From the NCBI GenBank assembly GCA_026395195.1, contig JAPLZD010000013.1:1-15021 (forward strand): DNA of 15,021 nt, in the 5' to 3' direction. Positions 1 through 7,968 of the stretch are shown piece by piece. The notes beneath the pieces were generated by a model that ran no database searches, had not been told where the DNA came from, and saw nothing but the letters and a program-made list of their open reading frames with translations. Origin of the DNA: Candidatus Staskawiczbacteria bacterium. Its GTDB lineage: Bacteria; Patescibacteriota; Minisyncoccia; Minisyncoccales; Staskawiczbacteraceae. Position 1 is the first letter of the stretch, and every line of letters starts with the position of its first letter. The translations under genes were made by a program, and so were the position numbers.

Positions 1-932
1 GCAATTCTTTGCCTTTGGTAATTAAATTTTTCCAGCTTTGTAAACTGATTTAAAGCCATCATAGCCAAAGCATTCGGCAACGCTTTTGGAAAATAATCTG
101 GCATCAATCCTTTTTTCTCTTTCCAAGAAACCGCTTTTGACAGAATGTGCAGAACTTGCGACAAAACCAAAAATATCTTTCCTAAATCCAAAAAATTATA
201 AATTGGCAAAATTACATAATCCAATAAAATTGGGTGCAAAATCTGCTGGAAAATCCAGAAACGCGACGGCATGTCAAATTCTTTTTGTAATTGCCCTAAT
301 TTTTTTCCAATTTCGTCATCATTTGTCGTTACCATTCCTCCGTAAACAGAAGAAAGAACCTTGTCCCGGCCAAAACTGAAAAAAGCGGCCCTGCTCTGCA
401 AACCGATTTTTATTCCGTTATATTCTGCCCCAAGCGAATGAGCGCAATCCTCTATTAAAATTAAGCTGTGTTTAGCGCAAATAGCTCTAATTTGGTCCAT
501 ATTGGCCGGCAGCCCAAAAGTGTGTTGAACCACCACAACCTTAGTATTAGGGCTAATTTTAGCCTCTAAATCGCTTGCAGATATGTTGTAGTCATCTTTG
601 TTGCAATCTACGTAAATTGGCTCCAAACCAGCCCATAAAATGGGGTTTGGCACAGCATTGCAAGTATATGCCTGAAGCGCCACCTCGGGGGTACCCTTTG
701 GGTCGTTCTCTAGTTCTAAGGCTTTTAAAATCGCGTAAAAAGCGCTTCTTCCAGAATTAAAAGAGAAGGCGTATTTTACGCCGAGATATTTTTTAAACTC
801 GTTTTCTAATTCCGCAATTGCTTTTCCGCGCTTCCACAGCCACGGCCGTATAATCAAATTCAGCGCAAGACGCACATCGTCTTTTTCCACATTCGGCGAC
901 AATGAAATTGAAATCGGTCTAAAATAACTCAT
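1..932 (-). CDS. DegT/DnrJ/EryC1/StrS family PLP-dependent aminotransferase (3' end cut by window edge)
   Basis: I translated this frame by hand: 310 codons run without a stop from the ATG at 932 to the window edge, so the C-terminus is missing. The family is fold-type I, PLP-dependent sugar aminotransferases that add an amino group to nucleotide-linked keto sugars for surface polysaccharides or glycoconjugates. Visible motifs are the PLP-pyridine aspartate in IEDCAHSLGAEYNG (about D162) and the Schiff-base lysine in SFGRDKVLSSVYGG (about K191). LQAYTCNAVPNPI near residue 87 is also typical. The start overlaps the stop of the upstream murF-like gene by ATGA, so the two are probably translationally coupled. 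An extra DPKGTP peptide sits at about residues 78-82, just before the conserved LQAYTC strand. The sugar substrate cannot be told from the sequence. Family call is firm; exact role is not. Confidence 0.88.
   Translation of the reverse strand, partial: MSYFRPISISLSPNVEKDDVRLALNLIIRPWLWKRGKAIAELENEFKKYLGVKYAFSFNSGRSAFYAILKALELENDPKGTPEVALQAYTCNAVPNPILWAGLEPIYVDCNKDDYNISASDLEAKISPNTKVVVVQHTFGLPANMDQIRAICAKHSLILIEDCAHSLGAEYNGIKIGLQSRAAFFSFGRDKVLSSVYGGMVTTNDDEIGKKLGQLQKEFDMPSRFWIFQQILHPILLDYVILPIYNFLDLGKIFLVLSQVLHILSKAVSWKEKKGLMPDYFPKALPNALAMMALNQFTKLEKFNYQRQRI
685..704 (-). repeat. Short in-frame dispersed element, copy 1 (encodes DPKGTP)
   Basis: The plus-strand sequence TCGGGGGTACCCTTTGGGTC matches the one at 4327-4346 at 18 of 20 positions. 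It holds a small palindrome, ACCC-TTT-GGGT. In the minus-strand aminotransferase gene it reads D-P-K-G-T-P, in the same frame and orientation as the second copy, and it falls where family members as I remember them have a shorter loop. Confidence 0.6.
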
Positions 933-2539
933 TTAATCAGCAAATTAATTAATTCTTTGGGAACGCGGCCTTCCAGCAGCACTGCGTCGCCTTGTTTGCA
1001 AAAAAGCGTGACCATTGAATAAATATCCTGCGGTTTATCGCACAATAAAATGTCGCTTTCGTTCATTCCGCCTTCCATCGCGCCCTTTTTTAATTCCTTA
1101 AATCTATCCTTGGTTGTTATTATTGCTAAATTACAAACCTCCGCAATTTTTTTGCCGATTTTTTTATGAATTTCTGAAGATTTTTTTCCCAGCTCAATAA
1201 GACACGGCATTACAATTACTTTCTTTTTAGGAAAAATTGAAAGATAATCTAAATCGGCTAAAACCCCATCGGGATTTGCAGAATAAGAAGAATCTACAAT
1301 ATCAATGCCGTGCTTTCCCTGCTTTAAAATCATTCCCGTCTGTTCTTGTTTTATATTTTTGCAGGCCTCTGAAATTTCTCCAAAATTCATGCCAAGCTGT
1401 TTTGCCACCAATATGGCGCCCAATAAATTTTGCGTATTTTGTCCGCCAAGAACTTTGACATCAAAATGCGCCATTTCCCCCTGTTTATCTCTGGCAATAA
1501 ATGAAATGCTGTTTTTATGGACAACCAAATCTTCAGACCAAATGTCGGCATTTACCGGGCCTTTGTTTATTAAATAAATTTTTTCTTGCGAAGAAGGGAC
1601 ATTATTTTTCTTTAGAAGCTCCAAGCAATACTTATTATCTCCATTAACAACCAGGGTCCCCCCGTCTTTCAGGGCATCTGATAATTCCCCTCCGCCCTCA
1701 GCCGACAGTAAATTTTCCATTGAGCCAAACAGGGCAAGGTGCTGTTCGTTAACCCCTGTAACAATGCCAATTTTGGGTTTTACCATTTGGCACATTAATT
1801 TTATTTCGCCTTTTCTGTATGCGCCCATTTCGACAATAAAAACATTATGGCTCTCATCTAAATTTTTTAGAATTGTCTGAGCCACTCCAATTTCCGTGTT
1901 AATATTGCCGCTGGTTTTTAAAACCTTAAATTTTTTTGAGAGTATTGTGTAAAGAAATTCTTTTGTTGAACTTTTTCCATAGGAGCCGCTAATTGCCACA
2001 ACTGTCAATTTTTTTAATTTCCCAATTTTTGCCTCTGCGTTTCTATAATTTGCTTCTTTCCAAAAACATGTGGGCATTTGCAAAATTTGCACTATTAAGA
2101 ACGTTCCAAACGGTATGGCAATTTCAGCAACAACAATAAATACGGCAAATTGCCCGGCAAAAACAAAAGCAAAAATTCCCAGCGTCGCCAGCGATAAAAA
2201 TATTAAAACCAATGCTTTTTTTGTAAATTTAGGAAATTTCCACCTGCCCATAAATAATTTAATGCCAGAATAGATACCTAAAATACAAAAAACACTAATA
2301 ACAAAATTGTTCCAAATGCCGGGGTTATTGGAATCTGGCGGCAGCAGCAAAAACAGCAAGATAACGCCCATTAAAAAAGCAATTCTCGGGAAAAAGATTC
2401 TTAAGGATCTTATGGGGTCGCCCTTAATTCTGTCGAAGCGATATTCCTTCAATTGCCAGAAATAAATGCAATAAAAAGCCCTTTCCAATATGTGGATTGC
2501 CCAAAAACAAATTAAAATAAAAAATAAAAATGAAATCAT
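929..2539 (-). CDS. murF: Membrane-anchored MurF-like Mur ligase
   Basis: A 536-aa ATP-dependent Mur ligase, most like MurF (UDP-MurNAc-tripeptide + D-Ala-D-Ala ligation in peptidoglycan precursor synthesis). The P-loop is GSYGKSSTKE (about 185-194), followed by the MurF-like stretches EMGAYRKGEI (238-245), VTGVNEQHLALFGS (260-273) and VDSSYSANPDG (416-425). The C-terminal domain is present. The first 160 or so residues are odd: the usual soluble uridine-nucleotide-binding domain of MurF is replaced by about five hydrophobic segments (near 2-18, 50-67, 78-96, 108-127 and 128-155), which would tether the enzyme to the membrane. The start overlaps the femAB stop by ATGA, and the gene's own stop overlaps the next start the same way. 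MurF is the best match, but another amide ligase of the Mur family acting on a lipid-linked or membrane-proximal substrate is possible. Confidence 0.82.
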   Translation of the reverse strand: MISFLFFILICFWAIHILERAFYCIYFWQLKEYRFDRIKGDPIRSLRIFFPRIAFLMGVILLFLLLPPDSNNPGIWNNFVISVFCILGIYSGIKLFMGRWKFPKFTKKALVLIFLSLATLGIFAFVFAGQFAVFIVVAEIAIPFGTFLIVQILQMPTCFWKEANYRNAEAKIGKLKKLTVVAISGSYGKSSTKEFLYTILSKKFKVLKTSGNINTEIGVAQTILKNLDESHNVFIVEMGAYRKGEIKLMCQMVKPKIGIVTGVNEQHLALFGSMENLLSAEGGGELSDALKDGGTLVVNGDNKYCLELLKKNNVPSSQEKIYLINKGPVNADIWSEDLVVHKNSISFIARDKQGEMAHFDVKVLGGQNTQNLLGAILVAKQLGMNFGEISEACKNIKQEQTGMILKQGKHGIDIVDSSYSANPDGVLADLDYLSIFPKKKVIVMPCLIELGKKSSEIHKKIGKKIAEVCNLAIITTKDRFKELKKGAMEGGMNESDILLCDKPQDIYSMVTLFCKQGDAVLLEGRVPKELINLLIK

Positions 2540-3522
2540 TTTCCCATTCTCTTAATGGTTCTAAGAAAATTTAGCAGGCCATACCAAAAGTTATTAAATA
2601 TCAAGTCAGTCCCCTGAGGATATTCAACCTCGCGCCCGCCAAAACTTTTCTTAAAAGTTGTTACCCCCGGCCATTTTTTTTCATCAATACCCCAGAAGTC
2701 AAACTCTTTAAAGCCTCTCTTTTTTGCCTCCAAAATTATTTCCCAATAAAGAAGGTTGGCACTTTTAAAATGCCTGTATTTGTAGTCCGAGCCGCCGTGC
2801 AAAGTAAATGCTTTACCGCCAAAAAATATAACAATTATGGCATTGATTATTTTATTCTCAAATTCAGCATAAAAAAGCTCTGATGTAACATTGCCATTAA
2901 GATCTAAAATATTTTTATAGTATGCATTGTTATAAATTCCAAATTCCTGCCTTTCTTCTGTTTTTTTCATCAGCTGGCAAAAGTCATCCAGGCGCGATTT
3001 TTCTTTTTTTATTGTAACTCCGTTTTTTCTGGAAAAATTTATGTTTTGACGCGTTTTTGGCTTAAAATCTGCCTCTAACTCATTGTCGGTTTTTGTTAAA
3101 TCCAAAACCAAGGTTTTCTGGGGCTGAAGCCTTTTAAAAGGTGCGCAAGCCTTAAAACCCTCGACAAAGCCAAGCTGTTCTATGGGCTCAACGCGTAAAA
3201 AAACGCAATTTTCTTTGCCGGCAATCTTATAAATTTCATTTACAATTGCCTTGAAAACCTGTGTCTTCTGCTCCTTATCTAAACCTTTTCTAAAAATCGG
3301 CCCATAAGGAATGTAGGAATAATTCTTGAAGGAAATTCTTTCCGTAAAAACCTGCGCCTGCCCAGCTATTTGGCTGCCGTTTCGGGCTTGCATCCTTGTG
3401 ACTTTTTTGCCATTTTTTTTCTGAAAATTTCCCCAATCAAAAGCTTGCAGAAAACTATTGCTGTTTTCTAAAATAAAATCATCCCATTCTTTTTTATTTT
3501 CGCAGATTGAAACATCAAACAT
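2536..3522 (-). CDS. FemA/FemB-family (FemX-like) peptidoglycan aminoacyltransferase
   Basis: A 328-aa protein of the double-GNAT Fem family, whose known members transfer amino acids from aminoacyl-tRNA to the peptide stem of lipid II or UDP-MurNAc-pentapeptide. Typical features: an N-terminal SNSFLQAFDWGNFQKKNGKK stretch (about 21-40), a YIPYGPIFRKG segment (about 72-82), KPKTRQNINFSRKNGV in the middle (about 155-170), and a C-terminal FTLHGGSDYKYRHFKSANLL followed by KRGFKEFDFWGID. The length is close to the short FemX type, without the long helical tRNA-arm insert of staphylococcal FemA. It overlaps the hydrolase upstream by 8 nt and murF downstream by 4 nt, so it belongs to one transcript with lysS, serS and murF. 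Its amino-acid donor is unknown; the neighbouring synthetases make Ser or Lys worth testing. Confidence 0.85.
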   Translation of the reverse strand: MFDVSICENKKEWDDFILENSNSFLQAFDWGNFQKKNGKKVTRMQARNGSQIAGQAQVFTERISFKNYSYIPYGPIFRKGLDKEQKTQVFKAIVNEIYKIAGKENCVFLRVEPIEQLGFVEGFKACAPFKRLQPQKTLVLDLTKTDNELEADFKPKTRQNINFSRKNGVTIKKEKSRLDDFCQLMKKTEERQEFGIYNNAYYKNILDLNGNVTSELFYAEFENKIINAIIVIFFGGKAFTLHGGSDYKYRHFKSANLLYWEIILEAKKRGFKEFDFWGIDEKKWPGVTTFKKSFGGREVEYPQGTDLIFNNFWYGLLNFLRTIKRMGK

Positions 3523-4264
3523 TTTCCAGAACTTTTCCGGCTAGAATTTCCGGCTGTTTTCTGTTTAGGTCGTGGCCGGCTCCGGGAATAATTATAAGTT
3601 TTGAATTTTTTATTTTACTCTGAATTAATTTAGCGTCTTCTATTGGCGTAAAATTGTCCTTGTCTCCCCAAATGATCACAGTTGGCACTTTTATAAAAGA
3701 AAGGTGAAAAGACAAATCGTCTGCAATTACGTTTAAATATGTCTGTTTTACTACGCCTTCAACGTAAACATAATCTGATTTGCGAATTATGAATTTATAA
3801 ACTGCTTTTCTGAAAAACGAATAAAGCGGCAAAAAACTGAAAACTTTAACGACTTTTGCCAGCCTGGCAGAAAACCCCTTTTTTGCAGTTTTCGTCCTTA
3901 TGCATGCAGCGGAAACCAAAAACAATTTTTTAATTTCCTGCGCGTGCTTTACGGCAATTTTCGAGGCCAGCGCCCCGCCAAAGGAATGCCCCAGCAAATA
4001 AAAATCTCCCAGATTTAACTGCCTTACAAACTCGTCTGCCCAGTTTACATATCTATTTAAATCCCAGGGCTCCTGCAAGGCATCTGATTGGCCAAATCCC
4101 GGCAAATCGGGAGTTATTACCTTAAAACCGTTCTTTGAAATTGCCTCGGCAACCTCCACCCACCTTTCAGTATTTGACCCCCAGCCATGCAAAATTAAAA
4201 AAGGCTGGCCTTCGCCCATTGCCACATAATTGGTTTTTACTCCATTTATTTTAATTTCCGGCAT
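3515..4264 (-). CDS. Alpha/beta-fold hydrolase
   Basis: A 249-aa alpha/beta hydrolase with a complete apparent catalytic set: oxyanion motif HGWG (about 26-29), nucleophile elbow GHSFGG (serine about 94), acid in WGDKDNFTP (about D203) and histidine in GAGHDL (about H231). A cap region lies at about 125-190. There is no signal peptide, so it is probably cytoplasmic. The start codon lies 1 nt after the serS stop (TGA-t-ATG), with no Shine-Dalgarno, which points to translational coupling. The substrate cannot be predicted; ester, lactone or thioester hydrolysis are all possible. Its place between the synthetases and the Fem/MurF genes might mean a cell-wall precursor or lipid role, but that is only context. 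Confidence 0.88.
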   Translation of the reverse strand: MPEIKINGVKTNYVAMGEGQPFLILHGWGSNTERWVEVAEAISKNGFKVITPDLPGFGQSDALQEPWDLNRYVNWADEFVRQLNLGDFYLLGHSFGGALASKIAVKHAQEIKKLFLVSAACIRTKTAKKGFSARLAKVVKVFSFLPLYSFFRKAVYKFIIRKSDYVYVEGVVKQTYLNVIADDLSFHLSFIKVPTVIIWGDKDNFTPIEDAKLIQSKIKNSKLIIIPGAGHDLNRKQPEILAGKVLENV

Positions 4265-4265
4265 A

Positions 4266-5525
4266 TCACTTTATTACTTTAAGTCCGCAATATTTCTGCA
4301 AAACCTTAGGAACTTTAATGCTTCCGTCTGGGGCACCCTTTGGGTCCTGGCAGTTTTCCATTATCATTATTAAAATTCTGCCGATTGCAAAAGCTGTTCC
4401 GTTCAGCGTATGCACAAAATTTAATTTATTTGTTTTATCGCGATAGCGAATGTTGAGCCTGCGCGCCTGAAAATCTGTGCAGTTTGATGTTGAATGAGTT
4501 TCGCGATACTTATTTTCAGACGGCAGCCATGTTTCAATGTCGTATTTCTTTGCTGCCGGCCTGCCCAAGTCGCCCGTGCAAATATTTACAACCTGGTATG
4601 GCAATTTTAAGGCTTTCATTAATTTTTCTTCAATTGATAAAAGTAATTCGTGTTCTTTTTTTGAATCTTCGGGTTTTGAAAAAATAACCATTTCCAGTTT
4701 ATCAAACTGATGAACTCTTAAAATTCCTTTTGTGTCTTTTCCATAGCTTCCCGCTTCCCTTCTAAAACAAGTTGAAAACGCCACATACCTTAAGGGTAAT
4801 TTTTTCTCATCTAAAATTTCGTCCGCATGCATTGCAATCATTGGCTGTTCAGATGTGCCAGCCAAATACATTTTGTCTTCTGGCAAAAAATATGCTTCTT
4901 TTTCATCGGTTGCTTCAAAATATCCTGTTCCGCGAGCCATTTCTTCTTTTAACATTACTGGCGGAATTACAGGCACAAACCCTTCTTTTTTTACGGTATC
5001 CATTACCAAATTTATCAAAGCAAATTCAAGCAACGGCAAAGCTCCTTTTAAATATCCAAAACGCGAACCAGCAACTTTTCCGGCCCTTTCTGTGTCAATT
5101 AAATCCAAATTCTCGGCCAATTCCATATAATCTTTAGGTTTTGAAAAAAGAAAAATTGGCTTATGCCCAACATGTCGCACAATAACATTTCCGGAATCAT
5201 CTTTTCCAACCGGCACGTCGTCAAATGGAATATTTGGCAAAGCAGCCATTAAATCTTTCAGTTCCAATTCAACGCTTTTCAACTCCGGGTCCATTGCCTT
5301 AATTTTTTCCTTTATTTCTTTTGCCTGCGCAAATATTGCCTGATTTTCTGCTCCACCCCGGCTGATTTTATTCTGCTCGGCTTTTAACATTTCCATTTCT
5401 GTCATCAATTCCCTTTTCTTTTTATCCAACTCCAAAACCCTGTCCACATCAACATTGGCATTTTTATTTTTACAGGCATTTTTTACGACCTCCGCATTTT
5501 CCCTGATAAAATTTATATCCAACAT
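4266..5525 (-). CDS. serS: Serine--tRNA ligase (SerRS)
   Basis: A 419-aa class II synthetase that charges tRNA-Ser (and usually tRNA-Sec) with serine. The N-terminus MLDINFIRENAEVVKNA and a long charged coiled coil (about 28-95) form the tRNA-binding arm. The catalytic core shows the serine-binding TSEQP (224-228), motif 2 FRREAGSYGKDTKGILRVHQF (about 254-274) and motif 3 NGTAFAIGRILIMIMEN (about 375-391). Length is normal for the family. After motif 3 the usual short ENYQ-x-DGS turn is extended to ENCQ-DPKGAP-DGS; the extra residues are coded by a short repeat also found in the aminotransferase gene. The gene starts 12 nt after the lysS stop without a visible Shine-Dalgarno, so it is co-transcribed with lysS. 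Confidence 0.97.
   Translation of the reverse strand: MLDINFIRENAEVVKNACKNKNANVDVDRVLELDKKKRELMTEMEMLKAEQNKISRGGAENQAIFAQAKEIKEKIKAMDPELKSVELELKDLMAALPNIPFDDVPVGKDDSGNVIVRHVGHKPIFLFSKPKDYMELAENLDLIDTERAGKVAGSRFGYLKGALPLLEFALINLVMDTVKKEGFVPVIPPVMLKEEMARGTGYFEATDEKEAYFLPEDKMYLAGTSEQPMIAMHADEILDEKKLPLRYVAFSTCFRREAGSYGKDTKGILRVHQFDKLEMVIFSKPEDSKKEHELLLSIEEKLMKALKLPYQVVNICTGDLGRPAAKKYDIETWLPSENKYRETHSTSNCTDFQARRLNIRYRDKTNKLNFVHTLNGTAFAIGRILIMIMENCQDPKGAPDGSIKVPKVLQKYCGLKVIK
4327..4346 (-). repeat. Short in-frame dispersed element, copy 2 (encodes DPKGAP)
   Basis: The plus-strand sequence TCTGGGGCACCCTTTGGGTC differs from the copy at 685-704 at two positions. In serS it codes D-P-K-G-A-P in the same frame as the other copy and lengthens the loop just after motif 3 by about four residues compared with the E. 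coli enzyme as I remember it. Confidence 0.6.
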
Positions 5526-5537
5526 ATTTTTATAATT

Positions 5538-7019
5538 TTATTGTTTGGGTTTCATTAATGTAAAAATCTGGCAGTCGCGCATAGGTTTGTCCATTAAAAA
5601 GGCGAATAGTCTTTCAGACAAACCAAATCCGCAGGTTGGCGGCATGCCGTGCTCTAAAGCTTCAACAAAATCCTTATCATATCTTTGCGCTTCTTCGTCA
5701 CCCTTGTCGCGCAATTTTTGCTGTTCAGAAAACCTTTCGGCCTGGTCAATTGGATCATTCAGCTCGGAATAGCCATTGCCCAGCTCAGATCCGGCGAAAA
5801 TAACATGGAATCTCTGGACAATCTGCGGATTTTTCTCGCTTTTCTTTGCCAGAGGCGACACGGCCAAGGGTTCGTTTATCAAAAAACCCGGGCCTTCAAT
5901 TTTTTTGCGGCAAAATTTCCACAGGTTATCAATTGCCCTTGTGCGGTTAAATCCCTTTTTGTCATAATCTACACCCAATCTCTGTAATTCTTTTTCCATT
6001 TCCGGCAAGCTGGCCTCCGTAATATTTATTTTTGTGTATTTATTTATTGTTGTGGAATAATCATATTTTTCCCATTTCTTTCCCAGGTCTACATCAAATT
6101 TGCCAATTTTAAACTTTAAAGTGCCGAAAGTTTTTTTGGCAACATATTTATACATTTCCTCAACAAGCCTCATTCCTTCGTCTTGGTCTGCGTATGCCCA
6201 ATAAAATTCCATTTGAGTGTAATCTTGCAAGTGTTCTGCGTCCATGCCTTCGTTCCTGAATTGCCTGCCGATTTCAAAAGTTTTTTCAAAACCGGCCACC
6301 ATCAATCTTTTCTGCCATAATTCGCCCATTGAAATGCGTAAAAACACATCCATGTCCAAAGCGTTGTGGTGCGTAATAAAAGGCCTGGCATCGGCTCCTC
6401 CGGCTATGGTTTCTAAAACCGGGGTTTCAACCTCCAAAAATCCTTTTTTAACTAAAAATTCTCTCATTGCATTCCAAAAAATTGCGCGCTTTTCAATCAT
6501 TTCCTTGACTTCGGGATTGAAAATAATGTCCAAATATCTTTTTCTTAGTTTTTCTTCAACATCCTGAAGCCCGTGAAATTTTTCCGGCAAAGGCAGAAGC
6601 GCTTTTGCCAGCATTTTATAATCCTGAACTTCCAAAGTTTTTTCTCCCCTCTGAGTTGTAAACAAAATTCCCTTTAATTCAACAAAATCAGCAATATCAA
6701 AAACATCAAGAAAAAATTGGTATCCTTTCTCCCCTACTTTGTCTTGTTTTATAATCGCCTGAATTTTGTACACTCCGGGTGTGTACACGGAACCGTCAAC
6801 GATATCCAAAAAGGTCGCCCCTCCGTGCCCCCTTTGCGCCATAATTCTGCCGGCCAAAACAATTTGTTTTTTAGATTTTGCAAGTTTCGAAAAATTTTCC
6901 AGAGCTTTGGCAACCGAATGAGTTCTAGCAGTTTTTGCCGGATATGCTAAAAACCCGACGGCTTCCAGCTTTTTTAATTTTTCTAATCGCGTTTTACGAA
7001 GCTCATCAATTGTTGGCAT
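5538..7019 (-). CDS. lysS: Lysine--tRNA ligase, class II (LysRS)
   Basis: A class II lysyl-tRNA synthetase of 493 aa when started at the ATG at 7019 (protein begins MPTIDELRKTRLEKLKKLEA). The frame is open up to a TTG at 7073, but that codon lies inside the predicted promoter, so the ATG is preferred. An N-terminal OB-fold anticodon-binding domain (residues about 50-140) is followed by the catalytic core: GGADARPFITHHNALDMDVF, FEIGRQFRNEGMDAEHLQDY (motif 2) and the C-terminal GFGLSERLFAFLMDKPMRDC (motif 3). The motif-3 wording is unusual compared with the classical GLGIGIDRL, but the GGADARPFITHHNALD block is diagnostic for LysRS rather than AspRS or AsnRS. It is the first gene of the six-gene operon. 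No Shine-Dalgarno is visible; the predicted leader is only about 15-20 nt. Confidence 0.95.
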   Translation of the reverse strand: MPTIDELRKTRLEKLKKLEAVGFLAYPAKTARTHSVAKALENFSKLAKSKKQIVLAGRIMAQRGHGGATFLDIVDGSVYTPGVYKIQAIIKQDKVGEKGYQFFLDVFDIADFVELKGILFTTQRGEKTLEVQDYKMLAKALLPLPEKFHGLQDVEEKLRKRYLDIIFNPEVKEMIEKRAIFWNAMREFLVKKGFLEVETPVLETIAGGADARPFITHHNALDMDVFLRISMGELWQKRLMVAGFEKTFEIGRQFRNEGMDAEHLQDYTQMEFYWAYADQDEGMRLVEEMYKYVAKKTFGTLKFKIGKFDVDLGKKWEKYDYSTTINKYTKINITEASLPEMEKELQRLGVDYDKKGFNRTRAIDNLWKFCRKKIEGPGFLINEPLAVSPLAKKSEKNPQIVQRFHVIFAGSELGNGYSELNDPIDQAERFSEQQKLRDKGDEEAQRYDKDFVEALEHGMPPTCGFGLSERLFAFLMDKPMRDCQIFTLMKPKQ

Positions 7020-7044
7020 ATTTTTTATAATATTGAATTTCTTA

Positions 7045-7073
7045 ATAATAGCAAAATTATTTACAAAAGGCAA
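7045..7073 (-). promoter_or_regulatory. Predicted promoter of the lysS-serS-femAB-murF operon
   Basis: Read on the minus strand: -35 TTGCCT (7068-7073), exactly 17 nt, then -10 TATTAT (7045-7050) preceded by TGC (extended -10). Transcription would begin near 7037, leaving a very short leader before the ATG at 7019. The -35 box overlaps the T-tract of the terminator of the gene upstream. Confidence 0.7.
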
Positions 7074-7111
7074 AATAAAAGGCGCCCTTGAAAATCATTT
7101 TCAAGAACGCC
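7071..7111 (-). terminator. Rho-independent terminator of the PEP-CTERM gene
   Basis: A hairpin with outer arms GGCG (7081-7084) and CGCC (7108-7111) and a perfect inner 9-bp stem CTTGAAAAT/ATTTTCAAG around one base (7087-7105). On the minus strand it is followed by TTTTATTTTG (7071-7080). It lies downstream of the PEP-CTERM stop at 7140. Confidence 0.85.
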
Positions 7112-7124
7112 CTAATTGCATGTT

Positions 7125-7139
7125 GTCCCAAATTGGGAC
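7125..7139. other. Small palindrome directly after the PEP-CTERM stop codon
   Basis: GTCCCAA and TTGGGAC flank a single base, and the structure touches the TAG stop of the PEP-CTERM gene. There is no T-tract behind it, so it is more likely a 3' stabilising hairpin or a binding site than a terminator. Confidence 0.5.
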
Positions 7140-7937
7140 CTATTGGCGCTTCCTGCGCCAGGCGTAAACCAACAGTCCGATGACCGCTGCTACCAACAAC
7201 ACCATTGTACTTGGCTCGGGAACTGACGATGTCATTGCCGGCGCCACGAAACCTTTACCCAATGTACCTGGCACGAAATCTCCGTACCAAGTGACACTGT
7301 AGTCAAAGTACGTGGCCGAGTTAACAACTGGGCCGGCATCAGCAACAATGGCTCCTTTGCCAATGCCGCCATCCGACAACCATTCGTCGTAATGGCCATA
7401 AGCCGATTGAACAACAAAGTTCAGAATGCTGGCGCTCGCATTTGCCCACGAATAAAACGGCTGCGATTGCTCGCTATCATACGCCCTATAGACGCTGATG
7501 CCCGAGCTTTCGCTGATGCTGAGCCCGCGAGCTGAAAAACTGTTGCCCTGGCTCTGGCTGCCAATGTCTGACAGCGAAAGCGAACCTGTAATCTCGCCCG
7601 AAATATACGCACTGACTTGGTAGCCATGCTGTGTCTTGGACACAAAATGGCCCGAGTCGTCGTACTCGTACCAATACTGGGGGTACATCGACACCCCGCA
7701 GTTATTGATCTTGTGCTGCCCGCCAACATAGGCCGACAGCTGGGCGTAGGTTCCGGACCCACTCCAGTCGGGGTAGGAGGAGGTATTGAACCCCCCGCTA
7801 ATGTCCCCCAAGTCAAAGCTGTTGCTCAGGGAACCGCCTTTTGCCATGGTGGCTAACACTCCGAAGAGGAGCATCGCCAGCAGGATAAAGGTCATCCACG
7901 TGCACAACGTCTCAAACACCTGCACTTTCTTCAACAT
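7140..7937 (-). CDS. PEP-CTERM sorting-domain surface protein
   Basis: A 265-aa predicted exported protein. A hydrophobic segment at about 10-32 (signal peptide or anchor) is followed by a Gly/Ser/Tyr/Asp-rich body with beta-rich character. A textbook PEP-CTERM tail runs from 239 to 265: VPEPST, a hydrophobic stretch LLVAAVIGLLVYAW, then RRKRQ. In known systems such tails are cut by exosortase, and the proteins end up on the surface or in extracellular matrix. No exosortase gene is in the window. The start is supported by AAGGAG 8 nt upstream of ATG, and the gene has its own consensus promoter and terminator. Its base composition is clearly GC-richer than the flanking operons, and the Shine-Dalgarno contrasts with the native genes, which suggests horizontal acquisition; the tail recalls planctomycete-type PEP-CTERM ends (from memory). 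The body matches nothing I recognise, so its function is unknown. Confidence 0.88.
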   Translation of the reverse strand: MLKKVQVFETLCTWMTFILLAMLLFGVLATMAKGGSLSNSFDLGDISGGFNTSSYPDWSGSGTYAQLSAYVGGQHKINNCGVSMYPQYWYEYDDSGHFVSKTQHGYQVSAYISGEITGSLSLSDIGSQSQGNSFSARGLSISESSGISVYRAYDSEQSQPFYSWANASASILNFVVQSAYGHYDEWLSDGGIGKGAIVADAGPVVNSATYFDYSVTWYGDFVPGTLGKGFVAPAMTSSVPEPSTMVLLVAAVIGLLVYAWRRKRQ

Positions 7938-7968
7938 TGCACCACTCCTTCATTTGGGAACTCTGCGC

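Noticed and set aside
1..400. Possible frameshift or pseudogene in the aminotransferase
   Set aside because: Careful hand translation gave one uninterrupted frame from 932 to the window edge; an apparent break came from miscounting a T-run.
7020..7073. Longer lysS beginning at a TTG, adding 18 residues
   Set aside because: The TTG lies inside the predicted promoter, no ribosome site precedes it, and the added residues do not resemble LysRS; the ATG at 7019 gives a normal N-terminus.
7421..7816. Open frames of 131 and 62 aa on the minus strand inside the PEP-CTERM gene
   Set aside because: GC-rich shadow frames of a gene that has its own start, signal segment and diagnostic C-terminus.
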